Source: Epiperipatus broadwayi
Lineage: Eukaryota; Onychophora; Udeonychophora; Euonychophora; Peripatidae
Reading direction: 5' to 3'
Assembly: GCA_028023455.1 (NCBI GenBank)
Contig: JAQFVV010012397.1
Span: 1,056,001 to 1,120,000, forward strand
DNA length: 64,000 nt
A model generated the notes under the pieces. That model was not told the DNA's origin, made no database searches, and saw only the letters and a list, made by a program, of their open reading frames with translations. Made by a program: the position numbers and the translations under genes. How positions within the stretch are numbered: the stretch's first letter is position 1; each line of letters opens with the position of its first letter. Shown here one piece after another: positions 24,381 to 35,991 of this stretch.

Positions 24381-24708
24381 AAAAAAAAAAAAACTTTTTA
24401 TTTATTTTGAGAACTAATGCATTAAAAAACAAAAAATAAATAAATTCCTTGGTCCATAATTGTAATTTCTATATGTAACTTTAAATAAAAGCATGGAGCA
24501 TTTATGAATTAATTAAGTAAAGTAATATAGTTTATGATCAAACTAAATAGTTTATTATTGTTTGAATTAATTAATTTATGGACATCCCAAATGTTATTTA
24601 AATTTACATGTAACAATTAAAATTGTGATTTAAAGAAAAAAAAATTTTTTTAGAATTTAGTGCATTCGATCTCGAATTAAATAAACGCATTTTTTAATAT
24701 ATATATAT
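24381..24708. other. AT-rich spacer
   Basis: About 330 bp between the DNA transposon and the next LTR. It contains only A/T-rich sequence and a short TA run directly at the LTR insertion point. Confidence 0.6.
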
Positions 24709-27700
24709 TGTAGGAGTATATATATATACTCATACATACATGTAATCAATATGTATACATTACATTTGCATTATTAGTATATTTATAAAAATAAATATAT
24801 AACTTGTTAAGTTAGTATTTTTCATTCTTTAAAATGAAAAAAAGATGTTGACAAAAGGTGGTTGACAAGGTTATAAATGACCTTTGGGTTCACATAGTTT
24901 ATCGAATTAAAAGAAATGAAATTAACTTAGTGTTTTAATATCGAATTGTTATTGCAACAATGTAAAATGTGTATGCTTCAGCAAGCTGATGGAGTGAGAT
25001 ATAATATAATAATTCTATTATTTTTGTTAGAAGACTAAGGATTCTATTTTTTGTCAGCTATATCCTCATAAAAATTTATACTATATTTGATTTCAAAGAA
25101 CAGTGTAAGATAAAGTCTATATTTTGAACAATTTAATACTCATTAGAAGAAATTTCTAATATTTGTTTAAAGAAAGTAATCTGAATATATTTTCGTGTTC
25201 TATAAAAATTGTTTGAATTACATGTTCTAAAATCTAAACTGTGTTTTAAAAAAAGAACATGTTTCTAAAAACTTCAATTAAATTTAATGTACTTTTACAT
25301 TATAAAAAAAATGCAAAGTGGGTAGAACACCAATTTATCATGGGATAGATAAAATGCACTTGCCTAATCAAACATATATGTGCGAATAACATCTTTTGCT
25401 GAATGCCTTAAAATTATACAAATATTAGATCTTCAAAATGGAATTATAATTGTTAATAAAGAAACTGTATATTAAGAAGATGAAATCTACATATAAAGAA
25501 GAAACTAAATGTCAACTTAGGATATCCTATTATTTTCTTTAATGTCTAACAATGAAGGAATCAAAAACTGCGTCTTCAAAGGATTTTCATTTGCGAGGAA
25601 CATTTGAGATTATTGTATTAACTTTTATAAATACTATTTAAGATTTTTGAAAGTTATAATTGGGAAAAGTTAATTTCATTTACTTTATCGTCATATTCAT
25701 TTCTTATGAATAATAAGAGAGAATTAATAATGTAAGATATTTTTATTTTTATTCATGATTAATAAAGATTTAAATATAGGTTAAGAAATGTTAATATGGG
25801 AAAGGGATAATGTGAACTTGGAGGTAAGAAATTAAATTATTTTTAAATTCACATATTATTTTTTATGACATGACACTACATTGTTTATACTAATCCAAAT
25901 AGTCTAATAACAGTAGTATAATGATCGAAAAGAAAGTGAAGATCGAATCTAACCGCAATCTGCATTACATGGCACCATCTAGGCATTTGAACCTAGAAAA
26001 ATTTATAAAGTAGGCAGATATGTGCTGTTAAGATTCCACTTTATTTAAATATCAGATCGTTAGCCCAAGTCACTAGCTTAGGGAGTAGCAGAGATGATAA
26101 AATATAACTTTAATTTATATCTTAAATACAAATAAATAAAAGCCACTGCCAGAAATTAACACGTAAAAATATTTATTTACGCACATATAAAATCATTCTA
26201 AATTTGAAGAATAAGTTTAACATTTTAGATTTTTATATTAATCTTTAATTTTACATTTAAATAAATTTCAATGAGTTTAATATTTTATTTAGATGGTCGA
26301 GTATGAATAAACTACATAGATCTGCATTTGAAAAGAAAATATTCTATCCCTTATTTAACCTTAGGCTAAAAAGATCGCAGTCAAACTGGCATCAATACAT
26401 CTGATATATTTATGTATTCAATGTAACATGAAAATATGACAACACTGAACAGTAAGTAGAGTTAGAGAAGATATTGTCTATCCACCAACAGGAATGCTGT
26501 ATCTGTTGGCGAGTAGAACAATAAACATAAAACTCCATATGAATGGATTGCGGTCCTTTGCCGTCTTACAAACCCATCCATAGGCAAACAGAAGGTGTGT
26601 GGCATATATGTGCAATCCTGCCCGTAGCGGATCTCATACTACATCTACTAATTACACAAATATATCCAATCCATTGAGTCAATTCAACTACGAAACGAAT
26701 AACCTAAGATTACCCTCCCTTAAACTATATATAACTTTACAAATCTATACAGCCATTCACGCCCGACTTAAATTTAACATTTATTATGTTCGCACAGATG
26801 AATTTTATAAAATTTGTTTTAAAATGTTGAGTATAGATCGGCTGCACAGATTCCACAGTTAAAAACATTCCAAAATAAACATAACCGATCAAAATACAAA
26901 GTCATCGCTAATGTCAATTGCATAGGGAATACAAAAAAAAAAACCCAATGGTGTTCATCATAAGACACCGCAGTGACATGACGATTTATATATTCCAATC
27001 GACTATGAAACAGCAACATAATTAACCGCTAATGAATCTATGCAACGTCTATACCCAACTTTAAATTTCATGCATTTAAATAATTTATACGATAAGTATT
27101 AATACAATAAATAATTTATACAATAAGGAAAAAAATGGAAATGATGTTTATCAATGCAAAACATATAAATTTAAACATTTTCATTTGATTTTAAACTTAA
27201 AAGTCAGATATAAGTTTATAAGCTTGAACGAAAGTTCTTAATTATTTTTAAATTTTAGAGTTCATGTCAATAGCTTACAGTAGAAGAATCACTGCTCTTG
27301 ATGTATATTTCCACAGAGTCTTTATTTGAAAACCCTGTCAGATGTTCCGGGGGTAGCATTAGCTGGTTCATTTTGGTATCACAGTCAGTTCATTTTTAAA
27401 ATAGAGAGAGAGTGTGATATGTGCATCCTATCACGACCCTAAAAAAAAAACAAGCCGGAAAAACTGACTGGAATTCAATATTTTTTTTTTTATAGTCCTC
27501 CTATGGATTCCATGAACAAAAACGTCACTGTTCCATTTTTTTCGTTATGGTCCGGGCCTTTATTTGCTTCTATTGGTCAAGCTAAAATCTTTCTTCTCTT
27601 ATCTATTTTTCATCTGACTTTTTAATTACACAGCTTTTGGATAATTAATAAACAATCATTTCCATTTACAGATTACAGGAATTAATTAATACCTGTTTTT

Positions 27701-28670
27701 ATTTTTACTTACGTTATTTCTTTTTTTAAACTATTTTTATATTTAAATCTTTTTTTTATATAAAAAAAAGTACATTCAAATACTTTTTTTTATTTATAAA
27801 AAAAAAAAAATATTTTTAAAGTTTAGTATCTGTGCGAATATATACGTTTAACGAACATTTTAATTTTAGCGTTTAGTTGTTTTCTTTTTTAATACATTTA
27901 TTTTTATTTGCGAACTTTAAGATTTTATTTTAATTTAATGTAACGACATATTTATATATCGTTACAGTAGTGTATAAGTGAATAAATGATTAACATTGTT
28001 GTGAAGTATATATTTTTATATTAATAAATATAAGTTACTGGACAATCATTTTAACGAATGAAGATATATACAAATGATTGGATTATTATTTTTATAATCT
28101 AATTATTATAAAATAGTGTTAATATAAAAGTCTTAATATTTGGATACTTATATTTTATATACATTGTAAAATCACGTGGTGTTATAGGTTAGAAAATATA
28201 TCTACTGTAATATAAAAAGAATATTTATATATTTAATATAAGGAAGTAGATATATAAATAATTTTTTATATATTGTAAAATTTAAGTTATTAATTGTTAA
28301 ATAAATAATTGTTTTTTATATTAAATTAAATGAAGTCTTCAATTTTGTTTTATTTAATTTAAAGAATTAGTGAGATTCGTTGTTAATATTACTTTAGAAT
28401 ATTGATAGGAACCCCTGAAGAGAGTAAATTGTTAAACTTCTCTGAGTTTGAAATCTGAGCATAACGGTAAAGTTAATTCAGATAAAAATTGATTTGATGT
28501 GGTTTAGATATAATATTTTTTTTAATACTAAATTAGTTATTGGGAACAAATATAGTTTTATATCAAAATTAAATCACATCATTCGTGGCATCCTATATGA
28601 AGACGTTAAATCTGACTATAGTGAGATGAGACTGCCTTAACTTATCTTGTTGAGAGGGTGCATACCATTA
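24709..28670 (+). repeat. 5' LTR of element 1, interrupted by a solo LTR
   Basis: 24709-25917 and 27972-28670 together match 32544-34440 almost throughout, with a few differences per hundred bases. The LTR begins 'tgtaggag' and ends near 'cataccatta'. The 2-kb interruption is a separate element inserted after this LTR formed. Confidence 0.9.
25918..27966 (-). mobile_element. Solo LTR (family S) inserted in the 5' LTR of element 1
   Basis: On the minus strand it starts 'tgtaacga' at 27966 and runs to 25918. The five bases 'gtagt' lie on both sides (25913-25917 and 27967-27971) and the uninterrupted site is preserved in the 3' LTR of element 1 (33735 region). It matches the repeat at 35992-37911 in the opposite orientation at both ends, for example 'ttactggcagtggcttct' and 'tttctaggttcaaatgcct'. 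The interior of a retrotransposon is absent, so this is a solo LTR left by recombination. Confidence 0.8.
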
Positions 28671-29045
28671 CATATGGCACACACAGCTAGGGCCTTGAAT
28701 CATAGATTCCATATCATTATTATATAGAATCATAGATTTTATATTCTTTGTATAGTGATACAAAACATTGAGGGATAAATATTATTAATAATAATCTCAT
28801 ATTAAATGTATTGTAAAATAGTAGATAATAAGATAATGGAGACTTTGAAAATTAAATAGTTAAAATTTAAATGAATAGATCACTCACTTAAAAATATAAC
28901 TTTAAAATTAGGCATTAGAGTAAGAACACACACACACACATATATATATAATATCTTGAAAAGAGAAAGGCATCGCATTAATATCCTATGATAAATAATA
29001 ATATTATGGTGTAAATAAAGTTATAGTTAAGATAAAGTTAGTTTT
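28671..29045 (+). other. Untranslated leader of element 1
   Basis: Non-coding sequence from the 5' LTR to the gag start. It begins with the possible primer-binding site 'tggcacacacagctaggg' (28675). The segment around 'gaatcatagattccatat' is repeated once in degraded form about 40 bp downstream. Confidence 0.5.
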
Positions 29046-31003
29046 ATGATTACTAAAAGTAAGTATAAAATATTTTCTTCTAATACTGATAATAATATAG
29101 AAATGCAAACTGAGGTACTTAGTTCAAATATAGCTAATACTATGAATAGTACTAATGAACGAATAAATATAGGTATGTCTGAGAGTAATTCTATATTAGA
29201 TACTCATGTTCCAGAAACTATGGTTATTATTGCCATTCCTATAGAAAATAAAACCAGTGATGATAATCCATCATTAAGTCAAATGATGTTAATGATGCAA
29301 CAAATGATGGAAAATTTATCTACATATATCGATACCAAGATGGAAAGTATGAATAATAAGATGGAAAATCTGAAAGTAGATTTATCTACAAATATGGATA
29401 CCAAGATGGAAAATATGAAAATAGATATTACAAATTAATTATCAATAAAATTAGATAATATAAAAATAGATTTGAAGGATGAGGTATCACAAATACAAAC
29501 GAATATGAATAATGAAAATCAAAAAATTCAAAAGGTTATTGAAGAAACAGATCTTAAGTGTCAAAAAAGATTTTTTGAATTTGAAACAAAGCTAGAAAAT
29601 AAAGTAGAAAACAACTTTTTAGAAGTAAAAACTGTATACAATCATCTCCAAATTGATATGTATAAAATCCAAGAAGAGACTGAAAAGGTTTTAGATGAGA
29701 AAATAAAAGATGTCCACACAGAAATTAATAACCAAGACAAGAAAATTCAGTCTATGGAAAAATATTTTCAGTGTTTAAATGTGAAACAAAATTTTATTGA
29801 TTCAGACGTAAAGTTAAATAAAGATAATATTGAAATATTATTAGAGAATCAATCGGAGATATTTAATCAATTGGAAAACAAAAATATTACCGTAGATCAA
29901 ACCATAAAAGTTTTGAATGATGAGTTTGAGAAAGAAAGAAAAATAATGATGGAAAATTATACCCAAGCTTATAAAAAGATTAAATTATCTAATATTAAAG
30001 AAGACACTACTTCAGATAAATTTAATCAAATATTAGAAGCTATTAATAGGATAAAGGAAGATCCAAATAAAAAGGAATATCAAGATGAAATAGTAATTGA
30101 GATGGAAAACATGCAAAGGGAACAAAATAATAAGGATAATATTAGTTATTTTATAGGAGACTTTGCTCACCATCACAATCAACAGTCATCTACAAATCTG
30201 CAAAAAGAAAATGTTAGCAGTACAAATCACACATTACAATCTAATGTTATAAATCAATTTGTAAAATTAAAACATTTTCAAGGTTTTACGAATGAAGCAC
30301 CAATAGAGCACCTAAAGAGTTTAAATTTATATTTTTCAGTAAATACTAATTTGACAGAAGGTGAAAAATTGATAGTAGCATACAGTCATTTACAAGGTGA
30401 TGCTTTATCATAGTGGGAATCATTATTCCAAATACCAAAAACTTTTGAAGAATATCAAAAATTATTGATAAAGAATTTTTGGAATAATGATCGTCAAGAA
30501 TCACTGTTGTACTAAATACTTCAGGAAGAATATAAAATGTGCCTAGTGAAACTCTTACTAAATTTTTCAGAAGACAAGTATCAAAACTGAAAACACTTGA
30601 TACATATCATTTTAGCCAAAATCAAATTATTCGTATTGTAAAACATAACTTACCTATGAAAATTGAGCAGTCTTTATTATTTTCTAATGCACAAAATATC
30701 GAACAAATTATAGATATTTTGAATAATATTGACTCAAATAACCAAAATGTTAATCAAAATTATTCTGAAAGAAAGAAAGAAAATATTTCAGTAAATGCTA
30801 TTATTTATAAAAAAAGAAAGCATAAGATTTCTAATCATTCGCAAAGTAAAACAACTAAGAGTGATAATAATACAGATGTTAAATTAAGTTCTGATACACA
30901 TCACAATTCAAAAATTACCAGTATAGCATCTACTAGTGGATTAAATAAAGGCAAAATAGGGTATAATAAAAATATACCCAAAACAATAACAAAATTAAAT
31001 TAA
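29046..31003 (+). pseudogene. Gag-like protein of element 1, broken
   Basis: Read through three breaks: 29046-29438 (130 aa), 29472-30413 (313 aa) and 30539-31003 (154 aa). The first two parts are long Lys/Glu/Asn-rich coiled coils with 'NMDTKMENMKID'-type heptads. Near 30250-30420 is the retrotransposon gag core: 'KLKHFQGFTNEAPIEHLK' followed by 'SHLQGDALS' and then Trp after a stop, matching the usual 'L..G.A..W' motif. The third part ('LTKFFRRQVSKLKT...YHFSQNQIIRIV') continues that core, and the tail is basic. No CCHC knuckle is visible. It packages element RNA in active relatives; this copy cannot make one protein. Confidence 0.75.
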
Positions 31004-31073
31004 AGAGGGTCTTCGGAAATAGTTCCTCTCCTCAAAGACCCGTATTTAAAACGAGGAACAAAAATAAAATTGT

Positions 31074-31664
31074 AGTTAAACAAATAATTAACATAATATA
31101 TTCAGAGGAAGATGATGAACCCAAGTATGCTGTTCAAAATTGTACATTAATTAATATTATGTTTGAAGATTTGCAAATTACAGTCTTATTAGATAGTGGT
31201 AGCCAAATATCTGAAGAGTTTTATAAAAGGTTGATGGATAAAAATCCACACATTAAAATCTTACCTCTAAAATCAGTACAGATTACCCTAGCTAATAATA
31301 AAAGGCAAAATTAATTCCAAAGCAAATCTGGATCAATCTAACTATTAATCAAACATGTATTTATCATGTTTTTTTCATATTAACTGGACTTATTCGTGAA
31401 ATGATATTGGGAGTAGACTTTTTACATCTGAACAAATGTTTGATTGATTTTAAAAATAAGATAGTTAATGCAGGTGATGAAGTTTTAAAGATGACATTAT
31501 CTCCAAAGTATGATTTATTTGAAATTGGTTGTATGATTTCAAACATATCAGGAATATTTGTAAAATCAAAAATTGTTGAATCAAATTTGATTGATGGTGA
31601 TAATGTTAATAAATTATAATTTATTCATATATTAAAGCCCTATCGAGGAAAAATATAATAATTG
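31074..31664 (+). pseudogene. Aspartic protease remnant fused to a possible integrase tail, element 1
   Basis: 'ITVLLDSGSQIS' (about 31170-31210) is the active-site loop of a retropepsin. A frameshift follows near 31312. 'REMILGVDFLHLN' (31396-31434) is the second conserved block of Gypsy-type proteases. About 150 bp later 'FIHILKPYRGK' (31619-31652) resembles the extreme C-terminus of Gypsy integrases ('..RLKPY..'). If so, RT, RNase H and most of integrase were removed by one internal deletion. The protease call is secure; the integrase tail is a short match. Confidence 0.65.
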
Positions 31665-32534
31665 TCTTAAGTAAACAATTACTATGAGTTTTGTAATACC
31701 TAAATTATGTAATGATTATTAGGATTATAGGAAGAAAATGTAATGAATTAAGATATGAAAGAGAAAGAAATACAATATATAATTGTGTCTAACTAAGATG
31801 GATCATATCATTAATGTGGAAATGGAAGACTGGTTACTTATAGGTTGGCAAGTTCACAAATGAATTCCAACTAATATATTTATTGGATGCTAAAGATAAT
31901 CTAGTAAGTCTCAAAAATTAAGGAGCAGGATTGGCACCTTTAAATAAGTTTATGTATGTTCATTTATTAGATGTCAGTGATAATCTAGTAAGTCTCAATA
32001 AGGAGCAGGATTGGCATTTTAAATTGATTTATACATAAAACACTTATGAACTAACTAATTAAAACTTAGTTATAAAATAATCAGGTTTTCTACCATATAA
32101 ATATTTTGATACACCATTTCAAATACTTAGTTTATTGATAAGGATACATTATATAGAAATTAATAGAAAGAAGTGAATAAAAAGAAAGTAATCTATATAA
32201 TGATTTTTGCAAAATAAAGTAATACATTATTTAACTTTAATAGGTAATAATTTTAAAATAAAATAGTCAGTATATTTAATCTATGATTTGATTAAAACAG
32301 ACTATATTAGATGTACCATATTTAAGATATTAAAAAAAGAACCCAATTTCCCATAAAACAATTTAATTATTATTAAATATAATAATTAATATTTTTTTCT
32401 CTAATAATTGATGAAGAATTTAAAAGCTTAAGTCGAGGGAAAAAGAAAAGAAAATATGAATTGTAATGATGCATAAATGATAACAAAGATGAAGAATTAA
32501 AATAAAATGTTAGTTTATTTTAATTTTCTTACTC
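31665..32534 (+). other. 3' untranslated part of element 1 with a two-copy repeat
   Basis: Non-coding. 'gataatctagtaagtctcaa' followed by 'aaggagcaggattggca' occurs at about 31892-31936 and again at about 31980-32016, roughly 85 bp apart. The rest is AT-rich. Confidence 0.6.
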
Positions 32535-32543
32535 GAGGGGAGA
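32535..32543 (+). promoter_or_regulatory. Polypurine tract of element 1
   Basis: 'gaggggaga' ends exactly one base before the 3' LTR begins with 'tgtaggag', the expected place for plus-strand DNA priming in an LTR retrotransposon. Confidence 0.75.
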
Positions 32544-34440
32544 TGTAGGAGTATATATATATTCATACATACATGTAATCAATATGTATACATTATATTT
32601 GCATTATTATTATATTTATGAAAATAAATATATAACTTGTTAAGTTAGTATTTTTCATTCTTTAAAATGAAAAAAAGACGTTGACAAAAGGTGATTGACA
32701 AGGTTATAAATGACCTTTGGGTTCACATAATTTATGGAATTAAAAGAAATGAAATTAACTTAGTGTTTTAATATCGAATTGCTATTGCAACAATGTAGAA
32801 TGTGTATGCTTCAGCAAGATGATGGAGTGAGATATAATATAATAATTCTATTATTTTTGTTAGAAGACTAAGGATTCTATTTTTTGTCAGCTATATCCTC
32901 ATAAAAATTTATACTATGTTTGATTTCAAAGAACAGTGTAAGATAGACTATATTTCAAACAATTTAATACTCATTAGAAGAAATTTCTAATATTTGTTTA
33001 AAGAAAGTAATCTGAATATATTTTCATATTCTATAAAAATTGTTTGAATTACATGTTCTAAAATCTAATCTGTGTTTTAAAAAAAGAACATGTTTCTAAA
33101 AACTTCAATTAAATTTAATGTACTTTACATTATAAAGAAAATGCAAAGCAGGTAGAACATCAATTTATCATGGGATAGATAAAATGCACTTGCCTAATCA
33201 AACATATACGTGTGAATAACATCTTTTGCTGAATGCCTTAAAATTATACAAATATTTGATCTTCAAAGTGGAATTATAATTGTTAATAAAGGAACTGTAT
33301 ATTAAGATGAAATCTACATATAAAAAAGAAACTAAATGTCAACTTAGGATATCCTATTATTTTCTTTAATGTCTAACAATGAAGGAATCAAAAACTGCAT
33401 CTTCAAAGGATTTTCATTCGTGAGGAACATTTGAGATTATTGTATTAACTTTTATAAATACCATTTAAGATTTTTGAAAGTTATAACTGGGAAAAGTTAA
33501 TTTCATTTACTTTATCATCATATTCATTTCTTATGAATAATAAGAGAGAATAATTTAAGATATTTTTATTTTTATTCATGATTAATAAAGATTTAAATAT
33601 AGGTTAAGAAATGTTAATATGGGAAAGGGATAATGTGAACTTGGAGGTAAGAGATTAAATTATTTTTAAATTCACATATTATTTTCTATGACATGACACT
33701 ACATTGTTTATACTAATCCAAATAGTCTAATAACAGTAATGTATAAGTGAATAAATGATTAACATTGTTGTGAAGTATATATTTTTATATTAATAAATAT
33801 AAGTTACTGGACAATCATTTTAACGAATGAAGGTATTATATACAAATGATTGGATTATTATTTGTATAATCTAATTATTGTAAAATAGTGTTAATATAAA
33901 AGTCTTAATATTTGGATACTTATATTTTATATACATTGTAAAATCATGTGGTGTTATAGGTTAGAAAATATATCTATTTAAATGTAATATTTATATTTTT
34001 AATATAAAGAAGTAGATATATAAATAATTTTTTATATATTGTAAAATTTAAGTTACTAATTGTTAAATAAATAATTATGTTTTTTATATTAAATTAAATG
34101 AAGTCTTCAATTTTGTTTTATTTAATTTAAAGAATTAGTGAGATTCATTGTTAATATTACTTTAGAATATTAAATAGGAACCCCTGAAGAGAGTAAATTG
34201 TTCAACTTCCCTGAGTTCGAAATCTGAGCATAATGATAAAGTTAATTAAGGTGAAAATTGATTTGATGTAGTTTAAATATAATAATTTTTTTTAATAATA
34301 AATTAGTTATTGGGAACAAATATAGTTTTATATCAAAATTAAATCACATCATTCGTGGCATCCTATATGAAGACCTTAAATCTGACTATAGTGAGATGCG
34401 ACTGCCTTAACTTATCTTGTTGAGAGGGTGCATACCGTTA
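32544..34440 (+). repeat. 3' LTR of element 1 (1,897 bp)
   Basis: Starts 'tgtaggag', ends near 'cataccgtta'. It matches the 5' LTR over its full length once the solo-LTR insertion is removed (1,908 bp). Small indels and scattered substitutions separate the two copies, so the element is not recent. Confidence 0.9.
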
Positions 34441-34599
34441 CTATATATATATATATTATTGTATGTGTGGATTTGGGTATATATAATAAAATATTTTAAA
34501 ATCAGCTATTAGATTTTTGTTTTTCTGAAGGCAGCAATTTAAAAAAAAGTATTGTGTAAACAATTAAAAAAATATATATATTTTATAATAACTGAAACA

Positions 34600-34945
34600 C
34601 AGGGGTGTGACAATAATCTCAGCCTCAGGGTGGCCTTTGAGCATTCCATCATCAGATTTTCAATTGGATGGACGGTTGAAGAGTTGGAGTGTGGAGTGGA
34701 TTGAAGCCTGTCCATTAAACTATGAGGATAGTCTATCTTAATATATATCTGAGCACTTATACTATATATATGTGTGTAAAGATGATAGTATGGACCAACT
34801 GATGATTGCTGGTTTAGCATGAAATACATATATTGGTGATTATTTATCTTTTCAGCATGTATGTGTTTAGGTGTATCAGTGTTATTAGATAGAGTGGAGA
34901 GAGGTGGGTGGTGTGAAAGTCTGTGCTCATATACCCTATATATAT
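34600..34945 (+). mobile_element. Single arm of foldback family A
   Basis: Corresponds to the right arm at 19825-20180: 'atcatcagattttcaa', 'gaagcctgtccattaaa', the hammerhead segment, 'aggtgtatcagtg' and the outer end 'gaaagtctgtgctca'. There is no inverted partner beside it. Confidence 0.7.
34787..34840 (+). ncRNA. Hammerhead ribozyme motif, family A, conserved core intact
   Basis: Order: 'gtatggaccaa', CTGATGA, 'ttgctggtttagcat', GAAA, 'tacatata', 'ttggtga'. Core bases of both strands are present. Stem II has four Watson-Crick pairs plus a G-T, with a mismatch at its base. Stem III is A-U, U-A, A-U around a two-base loop. Inner stem I is CCAA/TTGG. The predicted cut lies between 34832 and 34833. 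This is the best-preserved family A core in the window. Confidence 0.6.
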
Positions 34946-35204
34946 TTTATCCTATTTTTTTCTTTCCATTTTCATTAGATGCAAAGATTCCAAAAATTTC
35001 TTTCTCAAATTAAATGAATGTGTTTTCCTAAAAAATTTAATGTCACCTATTGTTAAAAACTAAAAACTTACCAATCAATTTAAATATGATTTGATTTGCA
35101 TCCTGCCAACAATGTTAGGCTGGACAACCCTCAAATATTGCATCATTATATTGCATTATATCATAGTGATATAACTATCACAACTACATTAATGTTATAT
35201 AGAG
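34946..35204. other. AT-rich non-coding DNA
   Basis: Nothing recognisable between the family A arm and the family B fragment. Confidence 0.5.
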
Positions 35205-35285
35205 AGTTTGCAAAATAAGCTCTTAACAAGCTTTGAGAATATCCTCAACTCCAGACCGGTTTCTGCTTCTGGTGTCAGTTATTAG
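35205..35285 (-). ncRNA. Truncated hammerhead motif and unit fragment, family B
   Basis: Minus strand: degraded core 'CTGACAC', 'cagaagca', GAAA, 'ccggtc', 'tggagttgaggatattc', then 'aagcttgttaagagctta' as in the family B units at 20.3-21.2 kb. The 5' strand of stem I is missing. This is a relic of the same element family 14 kb away. Confidence 0.5.
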
Positions 35286-35991
35286 GTCTGTTATTTTTGT
35301 TTTAATTTATTTTATATGGAAATAAGTCTTCAATCCCTTTTCATCCTAAAATAAAACATTGGAAAATAGGTTAAAAATTGGTTAAAACACTTTTGTTTTC
35401 ATTAAACAGCAGTTTTGTTTTTTGTTTTTTTTTTAAAAAAAAAAAACAAGTTTTATATAAACAATCCAAATGGAAATTAATATTTCATTCACTCTTTCTT
35501 TTTATCTCTAATTTTTTTTTTTTTTAATTAATTATAAATCCTCTATAAAAAATTTCTCAAATTAAATGAAAGCATTTAGAAATCAATTAAAAGTTTTTTT
35601 TTTAATTTTTCTTAAGGCACCAGTTTAAGAAAGCAAGTTTAACACAAACTATTCAAAGGGGAATTAAGATTTCAAGCTTCATTTCTTTTTTTATTTTATT
35701 TTAATTAACTACAAATACACCTAAAAATTTCTTCCTCAAGTTAAATTAAAACATCTGCCGAAAAAATATGCCATTTATTGTGCATAATACAAAAACAAAC
35801 CCTGCCCAACCGTGAAGTATTGCACTGCCACCAAACACGTATAAAATTGGAAGAAAATCTATTCAGCAGAAGTACATTAAAAATTGTTTACAAGATTTGA
35901 CTCAAATAAACACAAAATATATTCAAACATGAGTTGTTACATCTCGTTAATCTGTAACCACTTTATGTATTGAATTTTTTACAATTATTAT
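35286..35991. other. Poly-T/poly-A-rich non-coding DNA
   Basis: Contains T runs (35410-35433, 35513-35525) and no recognisable gene. It ends at the five-base target copy 'attat' (35987-35991) of the solo LTR. Confidence 0.5.

Larger units (their letters stand above)
24709..34440 (+). mobile_element. LTR retrotransposon 1: gag and protease only, ~1.9-kb LTRs
   Basis: Two long direct repeats (24709-28670, interrupted, and 32544-34440) flank a 3.87-kb interior. The interior has a leader, a coiled-coil gag, an aspartic protease and what looks like the last residues of an integrase, but no reverse transcriptase, RNase H or integrase core. A purine tract (32535-32543) sits immediately before the 3' LTR. 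A possible primer site 'tggcacacacagc' (28675) follows the 5' LTR. The protease 'LLDSGSQ' and 'ILGVDFL' motifs point to the Ty3/Gypsy-like side. Both flanks are AT repeats, so a target duplication cannot be read. Confidence 0.85.
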
